This document shows, in pieces, positions 16,316 to 24,325 of a stretch of DNA of 64,000 nucleotides. Position numbers and translations under genes: made by a program. The first letter of the stretch is position 1. Each line of letters begins with the position of its first letter. The stretch is from Paracoccus zhejiangensis (GTDB lineage Bacteria; Pseudomonadota; Alphaproteobacteria; Rhodobacterales; Rhodobacteraceae): assembly GCF_002847445.1 (NCBI RefSeq), contig NZ_CP025430.1:1736001-1800000 (forward strand), given 5' to 3'. Under the pieces are notes generated by a model. The model was not told where the DNA came from. It saw nothing but the letters and a program-made list of their open reading frames with translations, and did not search any database.

Positions 16316-17851
16316 TCAATCGTAGTCGATATGCAGGCTGAGATCGATCGAACGGACCGCCCTGCCCGGTTCCAGCACGGGGCGGATGGTGATCAGCCCG
16401 TCCGGCCCGGTTTCCGCGCGATGATTTGAGGCTGACGGCATCTCGGCCGTCGAGGCCGCCCGCAACCGTGCCGCCGTCGGCGTCGCCTGTTCATAGGCAG
16501 CAAGCGCCACCGCCAGCTTCTGCCGCTGCTCCTCGCGGCTGGCGCGGGCGAAGGGGCTGGCGAGGCCCTCGATCTTGCGGTCCAGCCGCGCCTCGTCCGC
16601 GCTGCGGCCCATGCCCTGATAGGCTTCGGCCAGCGTCAGATAGATCCATTCCCGATCGCCGCGCTTGGCAAATCCATCCTCGTCGCCGATCAGCCCCTCG
16701 CAGATTTCCGCGACCTGCCGACGGACGATATTGGCGTAACCATGGCTGACGATGGCATCGGTATCATCCTCGGTCAGGCTGGCCTTCAGCGTGTAGAGAA
16801 AGGCCAGGTTGATGCCGTTGTAATAATCCTGCGCGATGTGGAAGCCACGCTCATAGAAGCGGATAGCCCGGTCCAGATCGCCCGCGTCACCGGTCAGATC
16901 ATAAAGCCGCTTGCTGATCGCACCCGACAGACCAAGCGTCTCCGGCGCGGTCGACAGGCGCGGCGCGGCATGGGTTTCAAGCAAAGCTTCGGCCTCGGTC
17001 AGTGCCGCCAGCGCGCGGTTCCGGTCGATCTGCCCGTTTGCATCGCGCACCTCTCCGGCCTTGTAGGTCGCCAGTGCGAGGCGCTGCACCAGAAAGAGAT
17101 CGGGTTTGCGGCGGCCATCCGGCCCAGCCTGCATCGCCATCGCCTGTCGCAACTCGGCAATCGCCGTCTCGAAATCCTTGGCCCGGATCGCCGCCTCGGC
17201 CCGGTCCATCATCGCGGCAAGGTTCGGACCGCTGACCGGCGCGGCCTGCTGGCGCGTGGCGGGGTCGACATAATCCGGAGGCAGGATGAAGCTGTCAGCG
17301 GCATAGGCGGGCGGGGTCATGCCGATCAGCGACTTGAAGACCGGGCTGTCGGATTCGGCCTGCAGCCCCGGCACGGCGGCGCGCCGCCGCTCCTCGACCG
17401 AGGCGATCTTGCGCAGAAGATCGGCCAGATAGGGCACGAAGCGCGCTTGTTCCTCGCCGTCGATCTCGTCCCCGCCATGGGCGTATTGGTGGATCACGAA
17501 GGAACTGAGATCAAAGGGAATGCGCTGCAGCAGCAGGCTCTCGGCGATGATGACCGTGGTGTTCGGGCGCTGCGCATGGCGCACGCCCAGCTCGTAAAAC
17601 ACGTTCGGGTTCAGCGTCGACAGGTCTGCGATGACCAGATCGGCCTGAAAGATCCAGCGATACATGACCGCATCGATCTGCCCGGTCAGATTGGCATCGA
17701 TGGCGCGGAAGGCATTGATCCCGGCCAGATCGCAGGCCGGTTGCACCAGTTGCCGGAAGGTCTGGTCAAGGTTCAGTACCCGGCCGGTCGGATAATCGGT
17801 CTTTCGGCCAAAGCCGGTGACCAAGAAGCAGGTCAGTTGCGGGTCGGTCAT
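16316..17851 (-). CDS. deoxyribosyltransferase/TIR-like N-domain plus TPR (TRAFs-binding-like) protein
   Basis: The protein has 511 residues. The N-terminus (1-140) has a Rossmann-like domain with ADLVIADLSTLNPNVFYELG at 70-89, a pattern shared by nucleoside 2-deoxyribosyltransferase-like and TIR-like domains that bind or cleave nucleotides. The 'NPNVFYELG' segment carries the conserved Glu. From about residue 200 to 430 are helical repeats: ALATYKAGEVRDANGQ, LDRAIRFYERGFHIAQDYYNGINLAFLYTL. This resembles the TPR-like 'MAP3K TRAFs-binding' (DUF4071) module. Its start lies 12 nt after the patatin stop, so the two form an operon. Such combinations are common in nucleotide-signal immune or stress systems. 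The exact enzyme activity is not shown by the sequence. Confidence 0.7.
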   Translation of the reverse strand: MTDPQLTCFLVTGFGRKTDYPTGRVLNLDQTFRQLVQPACDLAGINAFRAIDANLTGQIDAVMYRWIFQADLVIADLSTLNPNVFYELGVRHAQRPNTTVIIAESLLLQRIPFDLSSFVIHQYAHGGDEIDGEEQARFVPYLADLLRKIASVEERRRAAVPGLQAESDSPVFKSLIGMTPPAYAADSFILPPDYVDPATRQQAAPVSGPNLAAMMDRAEAAIRAKDFETAIAELRQAMAMQAGPDGRRKPDLFLVQRLALATYKAGEVRDANGQIDRNRALAALTEAEALLETHAAPRLSTAPETLGLSGAISKRLYDLTGDAGDLDRAIRFYERGFHIAQDYYNGINLAFLYTLKASLTEDDTDAIVSHGYANIVRRQVAEICEGLIGDEDGFAKRGDREWIYLTLAEAYQGMGRSADEARLDRKIEGLASPFARASREEQRQKLAVALAAYEQATPTAARLRAASTAEMPSASNHRAETGPDGLITIRPVLEPGRAVRSIDLSLHIDYD

Positions 17852-17863
17852 GCTGCCCCCTGC

Positions 17864-19009
17864 TCAGGCGATGTCGAACTTGGCGTCGAAATGCGCGGGG
17901 TCGATCAGCGCGGTGGCCGCCTTTCCGATCTGGATCAGCTGGTCCATGTTCTCGGGCTTGTCCATCTGCGCCAGCGAGTCGAGCTGGTCCGCGGTGAAAT
18001 CGAGGTCCAGCCGGTCCTTCAGCCAGTCCTGATCGAACTCGACATTGTAGCGCAGATAGGTCAAGAGCGGATTGCCCCCGCCCAGCAGATCCTCTTTCAG
18101 ATCGCCGATCTCGCTGTCGATCTCGCGCGCGGTCGGGCTGTCGGACATCCATTGCAGCAACAGCTCGTTCAGCGCCGCCGCATCGTCCATCAGCGAGGTC
18201 AGGCCGCGCACACCCAGTTCGGCGGCGGGCATCATCATCACCTTCTCTTGGTCCAGCGCGGCGGTCTTGGTGCCGGTCCCCAGCGAGACGATCAGGAGCT
18301 TGTCGCTGCCGGTCGGCCAGTCGAGCCCGTGACGTTTCAGCGCCGCCAGCATCAGCAGTTGCAGCGCCGGGTTGTTATGCGGGCTGACCCCGCCATCGAC
18401 GAAAGCGCCCTCAAGATCGGCCGAGACGCGGATACGCTCGGGCTCGAAATAGGTCGGCGCGGCGGCGCTGGCCCGGACCACCTCGCGCAAGAGGAAATCC
18501 TTGTTCGCGATCGAGCCCGTGCCCTCGCGCTGGTTGAAATAGGTGCCTTTCGGGCAATTGTGGATCACCCAGGGGCTGCCGGTATCCAGCCGCTTCACCA
18601 CCACGGCAAGGCCGGTCTTCAGCTCGGGTCCGCCAAGACAGATCTCGCCGAACTCGCGCTCCAGCCCCTCGCGGATGGCCTTGGCCGAAAATTTCGGTCG
18701 CAGAAGACCCTTGCGGAACATGCTGGATTTGAAGATGTCGTTGCCGAGTTCCCTATAGATCGCATCGACCCGATCCACCGGCCAGCCAAGCGCCAGCGCG
18801 GCGGCGATGATCGCGCCGGTCGAGGTGCCGCCGATCAGGTCGAAATAATCCGCCAGCACCGCATCGGGATTGCCGCTGCGTTCCCGCACCAGCGCCTCGA
18901 TCTTGCGCAGCATCTGCAGCGTCAGGATGCCGCGAATGCCGCCGCCATCCAACGCCAGAATCCGCTTGGGGCCGGGGCCGAACAGATGCGCGTTCAGGTC
19001 TTTCGACAT
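17864..19009 (-). CDS. patatin-like phospholipase
   Basis: The protein has 381 residues from ATG 19009, preceded by AAAGGA at good spacing; the frame is open much further upstream but without a site. All patatin elements are present: oxyanion loop DGGGIRG at 21-27, nucleophile elbow GTSTG with Ser63, and the Asp of the dyad in FVDGGVSPHNNP (Asp205). It should hydrolyse membrane phospholipids in the cytoplasm. Patatins of this sort serve as membrane-degrading effectors in several nucleotide-activated defence systems (CapV in CBASS), but no CD-NTase gene is nearby. The partner gene downstream has a nucleotide-fold sensor plus TPRs, and a SLOG-like gene lies divergently across a 100-bp promoter region. 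Confidence 0.88.
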   Translation of the reverse strand: MSKDLNAHLFGPGPKRILALDGGGIRGILTLQMLRKIEALVRERSGNPDAVLADYFDLIGGTSTGAIIAAALALGWPVDRVDAIYRELGNDIFKSSMFRKGLLRPKFSAKAIREGLEREFGEICLGGPELKTGLAVVVKRLDTGSPWVIHNCPKGTYFNQREGTGSIANKDFLLREVVRASAAAPTYFEPERIRVSADLEGAFVDGGVSPHNNPALQLLMLAALKRHGLDWPTGSDKLLIVSLGTGTKTAALDQEKVMMMPAAELGVRGLTSLMDDAAALNELLLQWMSDSPTAREIDSEIGDLKEDLLGGGNPLLTYLRYNVEFDQDWLKDRLDLDFTADQLDSLAQMDKPENMDQLIQIGKAATALIDPAHFDAKFDIA

Positions 19010-19109
19010 GTCTCTGGTCCTTTCAACGCCGGCCACGGTCGGCCCGGCAGGGATGCTTGGGTAAGGCGGTTGACGCCGCTGGGGCGATGAAACAGGGTCT
19101 CCCCCGGCG

Positions 19110-19679
19110 ATGCGGCAGGGAAAGGTCATCGGATTGGGCAAGATCATTCTTTTCAGCGGGCATATGACCGACGGGCCGAACCGGCCCGAACCGCGCTTTC
19201 CGGCCTGGCTCGAGCCGCAGGTCCGCACCGCGATCCGGTCCGCGCTGCAAGACTGGCAGGTCGGACCCGGTGATACCGGCATCTGCGGTGCGGCGCGCGG
19301 CGGGGATATCATCTTCGCCGAACAGTGCCTTGCGCTCGGCGCGCGGGTGTCGCTGTTCCTGCCGCTGCCGGTCGCGACCTTTCTGGAGGCCTCGGTGCGC
19401 CTGCCCGACGAACTCGACTCTGATTGGGAGGCGCGGTTCTTCGGGCTGCTTGATGACTGCCCGGCCGAGGGACCGGAGGCAGATGACGGCGCCCATCCCT
19501 TCGCCGCCAATAACGCGCGGATGCTGGCCGAGGCCCGGAAAGCCGCCGGGGGCGATGAGCCCTATGCGCTGATCGTCTGGGACGGGCGCGATCCCGATGG
19601 CAAGGGCGGCACCGCCGAGATCGCCGAGGCGACGGAAGGCTGGCGGCATCGGGTCATCATCGACCCGGCCGCGCTCTGA
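19110..19679 (+). CDS. SLOG-like nucleotide-binding protein
   Basis: A protein of up to 189 residues. ATG 19110 gives MRQGKVIGLGKIILF; TTG 19134 in the same frame has a better GGGAAAGG site and gives MGKIILFSGH, so the true start may be 24 bp later. The motifs IILFSGHMTD near the start and GICGAARGGDIIFAEQCLALG in the middle look like a SLOG/LOG-type Rossmann fold, in which the GxxxGGD loop holds a nucleotide or nucleotide-derived signal. LPLPVATF and EPYALIVWDGRD follow. It is divergent from the patatin gene with only 100 bp between the starts, which suggests shared control. The three-gene set would make a plausible sensor and lipase module. Fold call moderate; role inferred. Confidence 0.6.
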   Translation: MRQGKVIGLGKIILFSGHMTDGPNRPEPRFPAWLEPQVRTAIRSALQDWQVGPGDTGICGAARGGDIIFAEQCLALGARVSLFLPLPVATFLEASVRLPDELDSDWEARFFGLLDDCPAEGPEADDGAHPFAANNARMLAEARKAAGGDEPYALIVWDGRDPDGKGGTAEIAEATEGWRHRVIIDPAAL

Positions 19680-19707
19680 CCGCCTGCCGCCTTGCCGGTC
19701 CACGGGA

Positions 19708-21012
19708 TCAGAACTCGTGGATGTATTGCGCCATGATGATGTCGGCATCGATCTTGATATCGCCGTTCAGCGTGCCGCGCCCCGGGTTGTTCTCATCCGT
19801 CAGCCGGATCGGCGCATCGTCAAAGAAGGTATGCGACCAGCCCAGCTTGATCGTCCGCCCGGGGCGAAACTCATGCGCCACGCCAAGCGCGACATAGTAG
19901 CGGTCGGCATTGGGGGCGCGGGGGTTGCGCACCTCGGTGGGCGTCGGGGTCTCGTCATAGGCGATGCCGCCGAAGATCTTGGTCTCGGGCGTGACCTGGT
20001 AGCCCATGCCGACGGCGATATACCAGGCATCGTCCCAGCCATTCCGGACCCGCAGGGTGCCGATATTCGAGGTCTCGATGACGGTATCCTTGAAGGCGCT
20101 CCAGCCGGTCAGCGTGGCCGAGCCATAGACTTCCAGCTTGTCGGTCAACTGGCCATGCGTGCCCAGTTGCAGCATCCAGGGCGTGGCGATGTCGTATCTG
20201 GCACTGCCCTCGGCTGAGATCCCGGCCAGCGCCAGCGCGCCCATGGTCGCGTCGGGGCCGGACAGCACCACATCCCCGTCAAAGCCGTGGTCGATCTTCG
20301 AGCGATAGGAGAGGCCATAGCGCCACTGGTCGTTCGCCTGATACTCGACGCCAAGGGTCACGCCGAAGGCCAGGTCATTGCCCTCGAAATCGGCCGAGGC
20401 ATCGGTATCGGCCGAGGGCGCTGCAGGGTTCAGGGCCAGGTTGGTGGCGAATTCCGAGGTGTAATACTGGATGTTCAGCGCCGCCGCGACGCTGAGCCGG
20501 TCATTCACCTTGTAGGCCAGCATCGGGCTGAGGTTATAGGCGGTCAGCGCGGTGGTGGTGGCGGTATAGCGCGAGGCGGCCGTATCGGTGTAATCGGATT
20601 CCGTCGCCCAGGGCGCGTTGAAGGAGAGGCCGAAATACAGCTGGTCGCTCAGCTGGCGGCCCAGATACCAGTAGCCCGAAACGGTATTGTCGAGAAATTG
20701 CGACGGCACCGCGGGCGAACCATCGGTGACCGGCGCGCCGCCAAGCGCCGTTGCCGAGAGGTTTTCGAATGTATCCCTTGGCATGATATAGGTCAGGCCG
20801 AAGGATCCATGCGTACCCGGAAAGCGCGTCAGCGAGGCCGGGTTAGAATAAATCGCGGAAATATCGTCGATAGATGTGCCATTTGCGGCATAGGCCGTTC
20901 CCAGCCCCTGCGCGCTTTGGTGAAGGTTTTGATAGCCATTGGCCGAAACCGTCAGCGGATACAACCCAAGGATGATAGCGGTCGAGCATAGGGAAAAACG
21001 ACGGAAACACAT
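19708..21012 (-). CDS. FadL/OmpP1-type outer membrane transport protein
   Basis: The protein has 434 residues from ATG 21012, which gives a Sec signal peptide ending at VSANG; an upstream open frame lacks a signal. The mature N-terminus GYQNLHQSAQGLGTAYAANG and SAIYSNPASLTRF (the NPA motif) are typical of FadL-family 14-strand barrels that carry hydrophobic molecules across the outer membrane. The barrel segments alternate Tyr/Gly (YWYLGRQLSDQLYFGLSF, VGMGYQVTPETKIFGGIAYD) and the chain ends in Phe (IMAQYIHEF), as outer-membrane proteins do. It is convergent with the SLOG-like gene and divergent from the six-gene operon. It may import fatty acids or aromatics used by its neighbours; that link is inference. 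Confidence 0.9.
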   Translation of the reverse strand: MCFRRFSLCSTAIILGLYPLTVSANGYQNLHQSAQGLGTAYAANGTSIDDISAIYSNPASLTRFPGTHGSFGLTYIMPRDTFENLSATALGGAPVTDGSPAVPSQFLDNTVSGYWYLGRQLSDQLYFGLSFNAPWATESDYTDTAASRYTATTTALTAYNLSPMLAYKVNDRLSVAAALNIQYYTSEFATNLALNPAAPSADTDASADFEGNDLAFGVTLGVEYQANDQWRYGLSYRSKIDHGFDGDVVLSGPDATMGALALAGISAEGSARYDIATPWMLQLGTHGQLTDKLEVYGSATLTGWSAFKDTVIETSNIGTLRVRNGWDDAWYIAVGMGYQVTPETKIFGGIAYDETPTPTEVRNPRAPNADRYYVALGVAHEFRPGRTIKLGWSHTFFDDAPIRLTDENNPGRGTLNGDIKIDADIIMAQYIHEF

Positions 21013-21385
21013 GCTTGCAGCCCTTTCAGTATGGCATTGCCGTTTCATGTCAGCGATCATTGCCCGCGCCGCCCAAGCCCACCGGCTGACCGGGCGGATG
21101 GGTTCTACCCGCGAAAATCCACCGGCGCCCTCGCCCGGCACCCGCGTCAATCGGCAATGCGAATCGCTAACCATCTATGACAATTTGTTTTTTTAACTAG
21201 GCCAGAGGGTCGGCACCTTCGTCAAGCACGGCGCATCCGGGCGCTGGACTTCCGCGTTGATGTGGCATTTCCTTCACCCCCCCGCCACATCGGAAACCCT
21301 GCCCGAACCGCCTTACCCTAGGTCAAGTTCAGCCTTGACGTAACACATCTTACGCGCGAAAACTAGAATAAACCGGAGAGTTTCA
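21013..21385. other. 373-bp divergent intergenic region
   Basis: The region lies between the FadL gene and the six-gene operon. It contains an A/T tract (around 21184-21196), the inverted repeat listed separately, and a TTGACG that overlaps it but lacks a good -10 at 17 bp. I see no coding frame and no RNA gene. Confidence 0.5.
21322..21339. promoter_or_regulatory. inverted repeat GTCAAG-N6-CTTGAC, candidate operator
   Basis: Perfect 6-bp arms separated by 6 bp lie 46 bp upstream of the TTG start of the six-gene operon, and overlap a TTGACG hexamer that could be its -35. Binding of a dimeric regulator here would block the promoter. No regulator gene adjoins it. Confidence 0.45.
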
Positions 21386-22639
21386 TTGTCCAGAAAAGTC
21401 GAGTTCGGGAGGATGAATACACTTCGACATATTGTGCTTATGTCGCTTTTTGTCCTAGCCGGAACTTTTCCGGCATCGGCACAGATTTGCGACCTTGCCG
21501 ATCCGGTGAAGCCAGCGGACTTTCCAGATCAGCCGATAAACATATTCATTCCGCGCAGCAGCGCCTCGGGTTCCCTCGGGTTGAACGAGGAAATCGCCAA
21601 GGCGATCCGAGGGCTGAAGGATGAAAACGGCAATGATCTGAATATCCGGGTCAACACCCTGTTCAAGTTCGGCGGCGACCTGCATGCGGCGCTGGACTAT
21701 TTCTTCGACCTGCCGCCGAACGGCTATAACGTCATCCAGCTGACCGACACCTATGCCAGCACGCTGGCCGAGTCGGGGGCGGCGGAATCCGGGGCGGCGG
21801 ATAACCGGCTGGTGCCGCTTGCGCTGGCGCAGATCACCCTCAGCCAGCTCTACATCCGCAGGAACGATCCGAATTTCTCGGATCTCGATGGCTTCATCAG
21901 CTATGCCTCGGCGCGCGGCTCCGAGGCCGAGGCCGCGCCGGTGCAGATCGCCCTGTTCGGCACCAAGGGCGAGCAGTTCGGGCTCGAGGATATCCTGCTG
22001 GAGAAATTCGCCGACAATTTCGCCACCGGCGCGCTGACCGCCACCAGCGTCGCCGAGGCCGCGCCCGATGCAGCGGGGGAAGCCCCCGCGACCACGCCCC
22101 CCGCCCCGGAACTGGCCCTGGGGCCGGTGGGGTTCGAAAGCGGATCGGCGCGCTATTTCTCGCTATTCGGCGCCTCGGCCGAGACCGGGCGCCGGGTCGA
22201 CGCGCTGATCGAGCAGCCGGGCGATGTGGCGCGGCTGATCAATGGCGGGCTGATCAAGCCGATCTTCACCTTCCTGCCCGAACAGGACCTGAACCGCGAG
22301 GTTGCCGCCGACCTGCGCGCAAGGCTTGGTGCCACCGCATCCTTCCCCGAGAAGGGCAGCGAGCATTGCGCCATCTATTACCGTTATCGCGGCTTCTTCA
22401 TCCCCGCCGACGTGCCACCCGAGCGGCGGCAGTTCCTGGAATGGGTGTTCCGCAAGGCCTTCGATTCCGACAGCTTCCGGGCCTTCAACCATGCGGAATA
22501 CATGGATGTGCTGTACCAGGATCAGGATATCGCCAATGCCTATTGCTCGACGCCCGATCTGAACGCCTTCTTCCAGAACAGCATCCGCGAATACCGCGAA
22601 TGCCTGAAGGACGGCGCCGCAGCGTCGCCAAGCCCGTGA
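21386..22639 (+). CDS. TctC-like periplasmic binding protein, first gene of the six-gene operon
   Basis: The protein has 417 residues from TTG 21386, which has GGAG 7 nt upstream; ATG 21413 lies directly on its GGAGG, so is a poorer start. A Sec signal follows (MSLFVLAGTFPASAQ). The mature part resembles tripartite tricarboxylate (TctC/BUG) receptors: PINIFIPRSSASGSLGLNEE, then VNTLFKFGGDLHAALDYF. There is an Ala/Pro-rich insert (near residues 228-250) and four cysteines (CDLAD, CAIYYRY, CSTPD, CLKDG) that could pair in the periplasm. TctA/TctB membrane genes are absent; the only permease in the operon is of another family. It may thus sense rather than feed a transporter. Family call moderate. 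Confidence 0.65.
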   Translation: MSRKVEFGRMNTLRHIVLMSLFVLAGTFPASAQICDLADPVKPADFPDQPINIFIPRSSASGSLGLNEEIAKAIRGLKDENGNDLNIRVNTLFKFGGDLHAALDYFFDLPPNGYNVIQLTDTYASTLAESGAAESGAADNRLVPLALAQITLSQLYIRRNDPNFSDLDGFISYASARGSEAEAAPVQIALFGTKGEQFGLEDILLEKFADNFATGALTATSVAEAAPDAAGEAPATTPPAPELALGPVGFESGSARYFSLFGASAETGRRVDALIEQPGDVARLINGGLIKPIFTFLPEQDLNREVAADLRARLGATASFPEKGSEHCAIYYRYRGFFIPADVPPERRQFLEWVFRKAFDSDSFRAFNHAEYMDVLYQDQDIANAYCSTPDLNAFFQNSIREYRECLKDGAAASPSP

Positions 22640-22649
22640 CGAGGCGGGC

Positions 22650-23597
22650 ATGAGCGATCGAATCCTTGCCGGGCTTGCCCTGCGCGCCGAGGCGGGTGAC
22701 CCCGAGGCCAGCCGGCTGCTGGCGCAGCGGCTGGCAGGCAATCCGCTGATGCGGGCGCTGTTCGGCGCTGATGCCGACCGGCTCGCCGATCACCTGCAGG
22801 GCTTCAACGCGCTGTTGCCGGTCTATCGCGCGGCCATGGCGGATCTGGGCCTTCCAGAGCCGCAGGACGCCTATCTCTTCGACCTGATCCTGCCGCTGAC
22901 CCGCTTTTTCCGCCAGCGTATCCCCGCCGGGCGTGCGCCCTATCTCATCGGGCTGGCGGGAGGGCCGGGGGCCGGCAAGACCACGCTGTCGCGGCTCCTC
23001 TCCTGCTGTCTGCAGGCGATGATCGCGCCCGCGCCCCGCTGCCTCAGCCTCTCCATCGACGATTTCTACCGCCCGAAAGAGGAACGCCTGCGCCGCGGTT
23101 TCAAATGGCGCACCCTGCCCGGAACCCATGACACCGAGCGGATGGCGGATGTTCTTGCGGCGCTGGACCGGCCCGGTACTGGCACCCTGACTGTGCCGCG
23201 CTATGATCTCGGGCGCGATGTCCCAAGGGCCGACGAGGTGGTAAGCGGCAAACCCGACATCTGCATCTTCGACGGCGCGATGGTGGGCTCGCCCCTGCCC
23301 GGCTATGACCGGCTGGCGCGGCGGCTCGACTTTCTCATCTTCCTCGACCTGCCCACGCCGCTGCTGAAACGCTGGCGGTTCGAGCGGGAACGCAAGCTGC
23401 GCGCCGCAAGCGACGGCACGGTCGGCTTTCCCGAAGAGGTGATGCAGGCCTTCTGGGACGAAGCGCTTGGCCCCAGCATCGCAAACTGGGTCGCGCCCAA
23501 TGCAGCTAGGGCCGATCTGGTCCTGTCCATCGACGCGGGGCGCCGGGTCACGGCGGTCCGCCAGCCCCAGCTTTGCCCAACCGGAACCCATGTGTGA
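22650..23597 (+). CDS. D-glycerate 3-kinase-like P-loop kinase
   Basis: The protein has 315 residues and starts 10 nt after the previous stop. The P-loop is GLAGGPGAGKTTL (Lys110). Downstream are CLSLSIDDFYRPKEERLRR and LPGTHDTERM at 156-165, the pattern of the plant-type D-glycerate 3-kinase (GLYK) branch of the phosphoribulokinase/uridine-kinase family. RWRFERERKLRA is a lid-like segment. The N-terminal 95 residues are a helical extension also seen in GLYK proteins. It would phosphorylate glycerate or a similar small hydroxy acid in the cytoplasm. In this operon it could act on the solute brought in by the permease. Kinase fold certain, substrate inferred. Confidence 0.75.
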   Translation: MSDRILAGLALRAEAGDPEASRLLAQRLAGNPLMRALFGADADRLADHLQGFNALLPVYRAAMADLGLPEPQDAYLFDLILPLTRFFRQRIPAGRAPYLIGLAGGPGAGKTTLSRLLSCCLQAMIAPAPRCLSLSIDDFYRPKEERLRRGFKWRTLPGTHDTERMADVLAALDRPGTGTLTVPRYDLGRDVPRADEVVSGKPDICIFDGAMVGSPLPGYDRLARRLDFLIFLDLPTPLLKRWRFERERKLRAASDGTVGFPEEVMQAFWDEALGPSIANWVAPNAARADLVLSIDAGRRVTAVRQPQLCPTGTHV

Positions 23598-23603
23598 GAC
23601 AAG

Positions 23604-24290
23604 ATGACCGATCAGGCAACCGATGATGACCTCGCCCACCGCCAGCGCGTCGATGCGTTGCTGCGGCAGGGCAAGAACGTCTACCAACCGCTTTACAACT
23701 ATCCCTATCCGCAGGCGTTCGCGGCGCTCCGCCCCTGCGCCGACCGCTGCCGCGCGGTCGAGGCCAGCATGGGCGGGGCCGTCGCCGGGCGGCGGCTGTG
23801 GGACATGGGCTGTTCGCTTGGCTATAATACACTGTGGTTCGTCGATCGCGGCATGACCGGCACCGGCATCGACATCGACCCGCGCAATGTCGCGCTATGC
23901 CGCGAGATCAGCCGATGGACGCCGGGCGAGGCGCGGTTCAAACAAGGGGAACTGTCCCGGGAGATGGTCGAGGCCATGAAACCGGGCAGCCATGATTACG
24001 GCTTTCTCTTCAGCATGTTGCACCATGTGATCGAGACACGGGGACTGGCCTATGTGCAGGCGATGATGCAGGCGCTGACCGCGCGCATCCCGGTCCTCTA
24101 TGTCGAACTGGCGCTGCGCTCCGAGGTGCCACCGCCCGGCTATGACTGGGCGCGCCATTTGCCCGAGGACGAACTGGCGATCTTTGCCACCTGCGAGGGG
24201 TTGAGCTTTCAGCTGATCGGCCGCTTCCCGACCCATGTTGGCCCGGTCACCCGCCCGATCTACCGCGTCTCGCGAGGGAGGGAGAACTGA
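23604..24290 (+). CDS. SAM-dependent methyltransferase
   Basis: The protein has 228 residues and starts 6 nt after the kinase stop. Class I methyltransferase motifs: LWDMGCSLGYNTLWF at 79-93 (motif I), GTGIDIDPRNVALC (acidic end of strand 2, ribose binding), and YGFLFSMLHHVIE (motif IV region). The N-terminus has an aromatic YQPLYNYPYPQAF segment that could form a substrate lid. No RNA- or DNA-binding domain is visible, so a small-molecule or lipid substrate is likely. Its role in an operon with a kinase, a permease and a TIR protein is unclear. A match to a sugar- or lipid-modifying group is possible but I cannot show it. Confidence 0.8.
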   Translation: MTDQATDDDLAHRQRVDALLRQGKNVYQPLYNYPYPQAFAALRPCADRCRAVEASMGGAVAGRRLWDMGCSLGYNTLWFVDRGMTGTGIDIDPRNVALCREISRWTPGEARFKQGELSREMVEAMKPGSHDYGFLFSMLHHVIETRGLAYVQAMMQALTARIPVLYVELALRSEVPPPGYDWARHLPEDELAIFATCEGLSFQLIGRFPTHVGPVTRPIYRVSRGREN

Positions 24291-24325
24291 CGCCCGCCCC
24301 CGCCCCTGCGCCGGCCACGCTGCCG

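Noticed and set aside
16316-19009. CBASS, because of a patatin effector
   Set aside because: No CD-NTase, Cap2 or Cap3 gene is seen in the window; the patatin is paired with a different protein.
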